From contig JANWJM010000115.1 of assembly GCA_025449475.1 (NCBI GenBank), positions 1 to 5,477 of the forward strand: a DNA stretch of 5,477 nucleotides. Reading direction: 5' to 3'. The notes under the pieces were generated by a model that did no database searches, had not been told where the DNA came from, and saw only the letters and a list, made by a program, of their open reading frames with translations. The stretch comes from Thermoactinomycetaceae bacterium (GTDB lineage: Bacteria > Bacillota > Bacilli > Thermoactinomycetales > Thermoactinomycetaceae). Position numbers and translations under genes: made by a program. Below, in pieces: positions 5,102 to 5,477 of the stretch. Numbering within the stretch: the stretch's first letter is position 1; the number at the start of each line of letters is the position of its first letter.

Positions 5102-5205
5102 TAAATTTTTCTAACAAATCCCTCTTGTATCCTTGCCAATCGATCAAAAATGCCTCATGTAAGTTTATGGGTGTTGGACACGAGAAAAGATTGAAGAAAA
5201 ATTTA
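5102..5205 (-). other. Intergenic segment with nested inverted repeats; possible structured RNA
   Basis: No gene was found between 5086 and 5232, but the segment has layered symmetry. The outer arms TAAATTTTTCT (5102-5112) and AGAAAAATTTA (5195-5205) are perfectly complementary. The middle arms TCTTGTATCC (5123-5132) and GGACACGAGA (5176-5185) pair with one mismatch and one wobble. An inner pair CCTCAT (5153-5158) and ATGGG (5167-5171) pairs with one bulge. On the minus strand it lies just before the terminator at 5052-5085. It may be a structured 3' UTR, a small RNA or a leader element; or the outer AT-rich match may be chance. Confidence 0.35.
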
Positions 5206-5232
5206 GGTAATAAGATCATATCATAAGTACAT

Positions 5233-5477
5233 CTAGCGATTCTTTTTTTGTTTAGCAGCGAGTGCACTTAAACGTTCTTCACTGCTTCTCATCCATTTTT
5301 TCATCATGTCTTCGAAATCCACACTGGATTTTCGACTGTTAGTGCGGCGGTCATTTTTGGTGCTTAATGCACGAATGGACAAAGAAATCTTGCCTAATGA
5401 ATCAATGGATAATACTTTTGCCTTGACGGTGGAACCTACTTCAAGTTCATCTTCAACTTTTTCGACATATTTGGTAG
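5233..5477 (-). CDS. S1-domain RNA-binding protein (YabR-like), 3' part only
   Basis: The last 80 residues of this gene are visible; its start lies beyond the right edge. The visible part opens TKYVEKVEDELEVGSTVKAK and continues VLSIDSLGKISLSIRAL, the second half of an S1 (OB-fold) RNA-binding domain: the loop before strand 4, then the G-K-I-S-L-S final strand. A basic, unstructured linker follows (about 38-50), then a helical tail FEDMMKKWMRSSEERLSAL (54-72) and a lysine-rich end QKKNR. The tail resembles the end of B. subtilis YabR (FEQKMNKFLKDSEDRLSSL) better than that of its paralogue YugI (general stress protein 13). Such small cytoplasmic proteins are thought to bind RNA or ribosomes. 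The gene stops at TAG (5235-5233), and a terminator follows after an unusual structured segment. Confidence 0.88.
   Translation of the reverse strand, partial: TKYVEKVEDELEVGSTVKAKVLSIDSLGKISLSIRALSTKNDRRTNSRKSSVDFEDMMKKWMRSSEERLSALAAKQKKNR

Noticed and set aside
5052..5232. T-box or known riboswitch upstream of the dehydrogenase gene
   Set aside because: There is a terminator before the gene, but no T-box sequence, no recognisable aptamer core and no antiterminator pairing.
5073..5267. 64-codon minus-strand open frame across the intergenic segment
   Set aside because: It overlaps the end of the S1-domain gene in another frame, runs into the terminator stem and has no ribosome site.
1..5477. 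Mobile element, phage, CRISPR array, tRNA or rRNA
   Set aside because: No transposase or integrase, no regular repeat array, no terminal inverted repeats with target duplication and no cloverleaf were seen.

Overview
The window looks like a stretch of ordinary chromosome from a low-to-moderate GC Gram-positive bacterium of the Bacillales. The closest recalled homologues of most genes are Bacillus subtilis proteins (YkuU, YkuV, GcvH, YtqB/MnmM, a YqjQ/DltE-type dehydrogenase, YabR). Starts are preceded by strong AGGAGG-type ribosome sites, GTG starts occur, and terminators are classic hairpin plus T-run. The genus cannot be fixed from the sequence. I see no phage, transposon, CRISPR or tRNA/rRNA signal.

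Layout, left to right. A lipoprotein gene (minus, 23-577) is divergent from a three-gene plus-strand unit: ykuU (2-Cys peroxiredoxin, 818-1378), ykuV (thioredoxin-fold oxidoreductase with CGMC, 1485-1925) and gcvH (lipoyl H-protein, 1982-2362). A good promoter with flanking direct repeats precedes the unit and a strong terminator ends it at 2367-2407. A small zinc-finger-like protein gene of unknown function follows (2492-2911) and ends at a hairpin shared with a convergent bacterioferritin-like gene (minus, 3011-3457). Divergent from that is mnmM/ytqB (plus, 3570-4166). This converges on a short-chain dehydrogenase gene (minus, 4205-5002), whose terminator lies over the end of mnmM. At the right edge is the 3' part of an S1-domain RNA-binding protein gene (minus, 5233-5477, continuing outside the window). 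It is followed by a 147-base segment with nested inverted repeats and then a perfect terminator hairpin.

Theme. The left half is rich in thiol and oxidative-stress functions: a peroxidase, a thiol-disulfide oxidoreductase, a dithiol-bearing lipoyl protein and, further on, a ferritin-like protein. The grouping of peroxiredoxin, thioredoxin-like protein and H-protein under one promoter is the most interesting context. It resembles in principle the lipoyl-protein-driven peroxidase chain of mycobacteria, but that link is inference. A second point of interest is the gcvH translation start. A strong Shine-Dalgarno sequence sits 23 bases upstream of the ATG, and a small hairpin in between would bring it to a normal distance.
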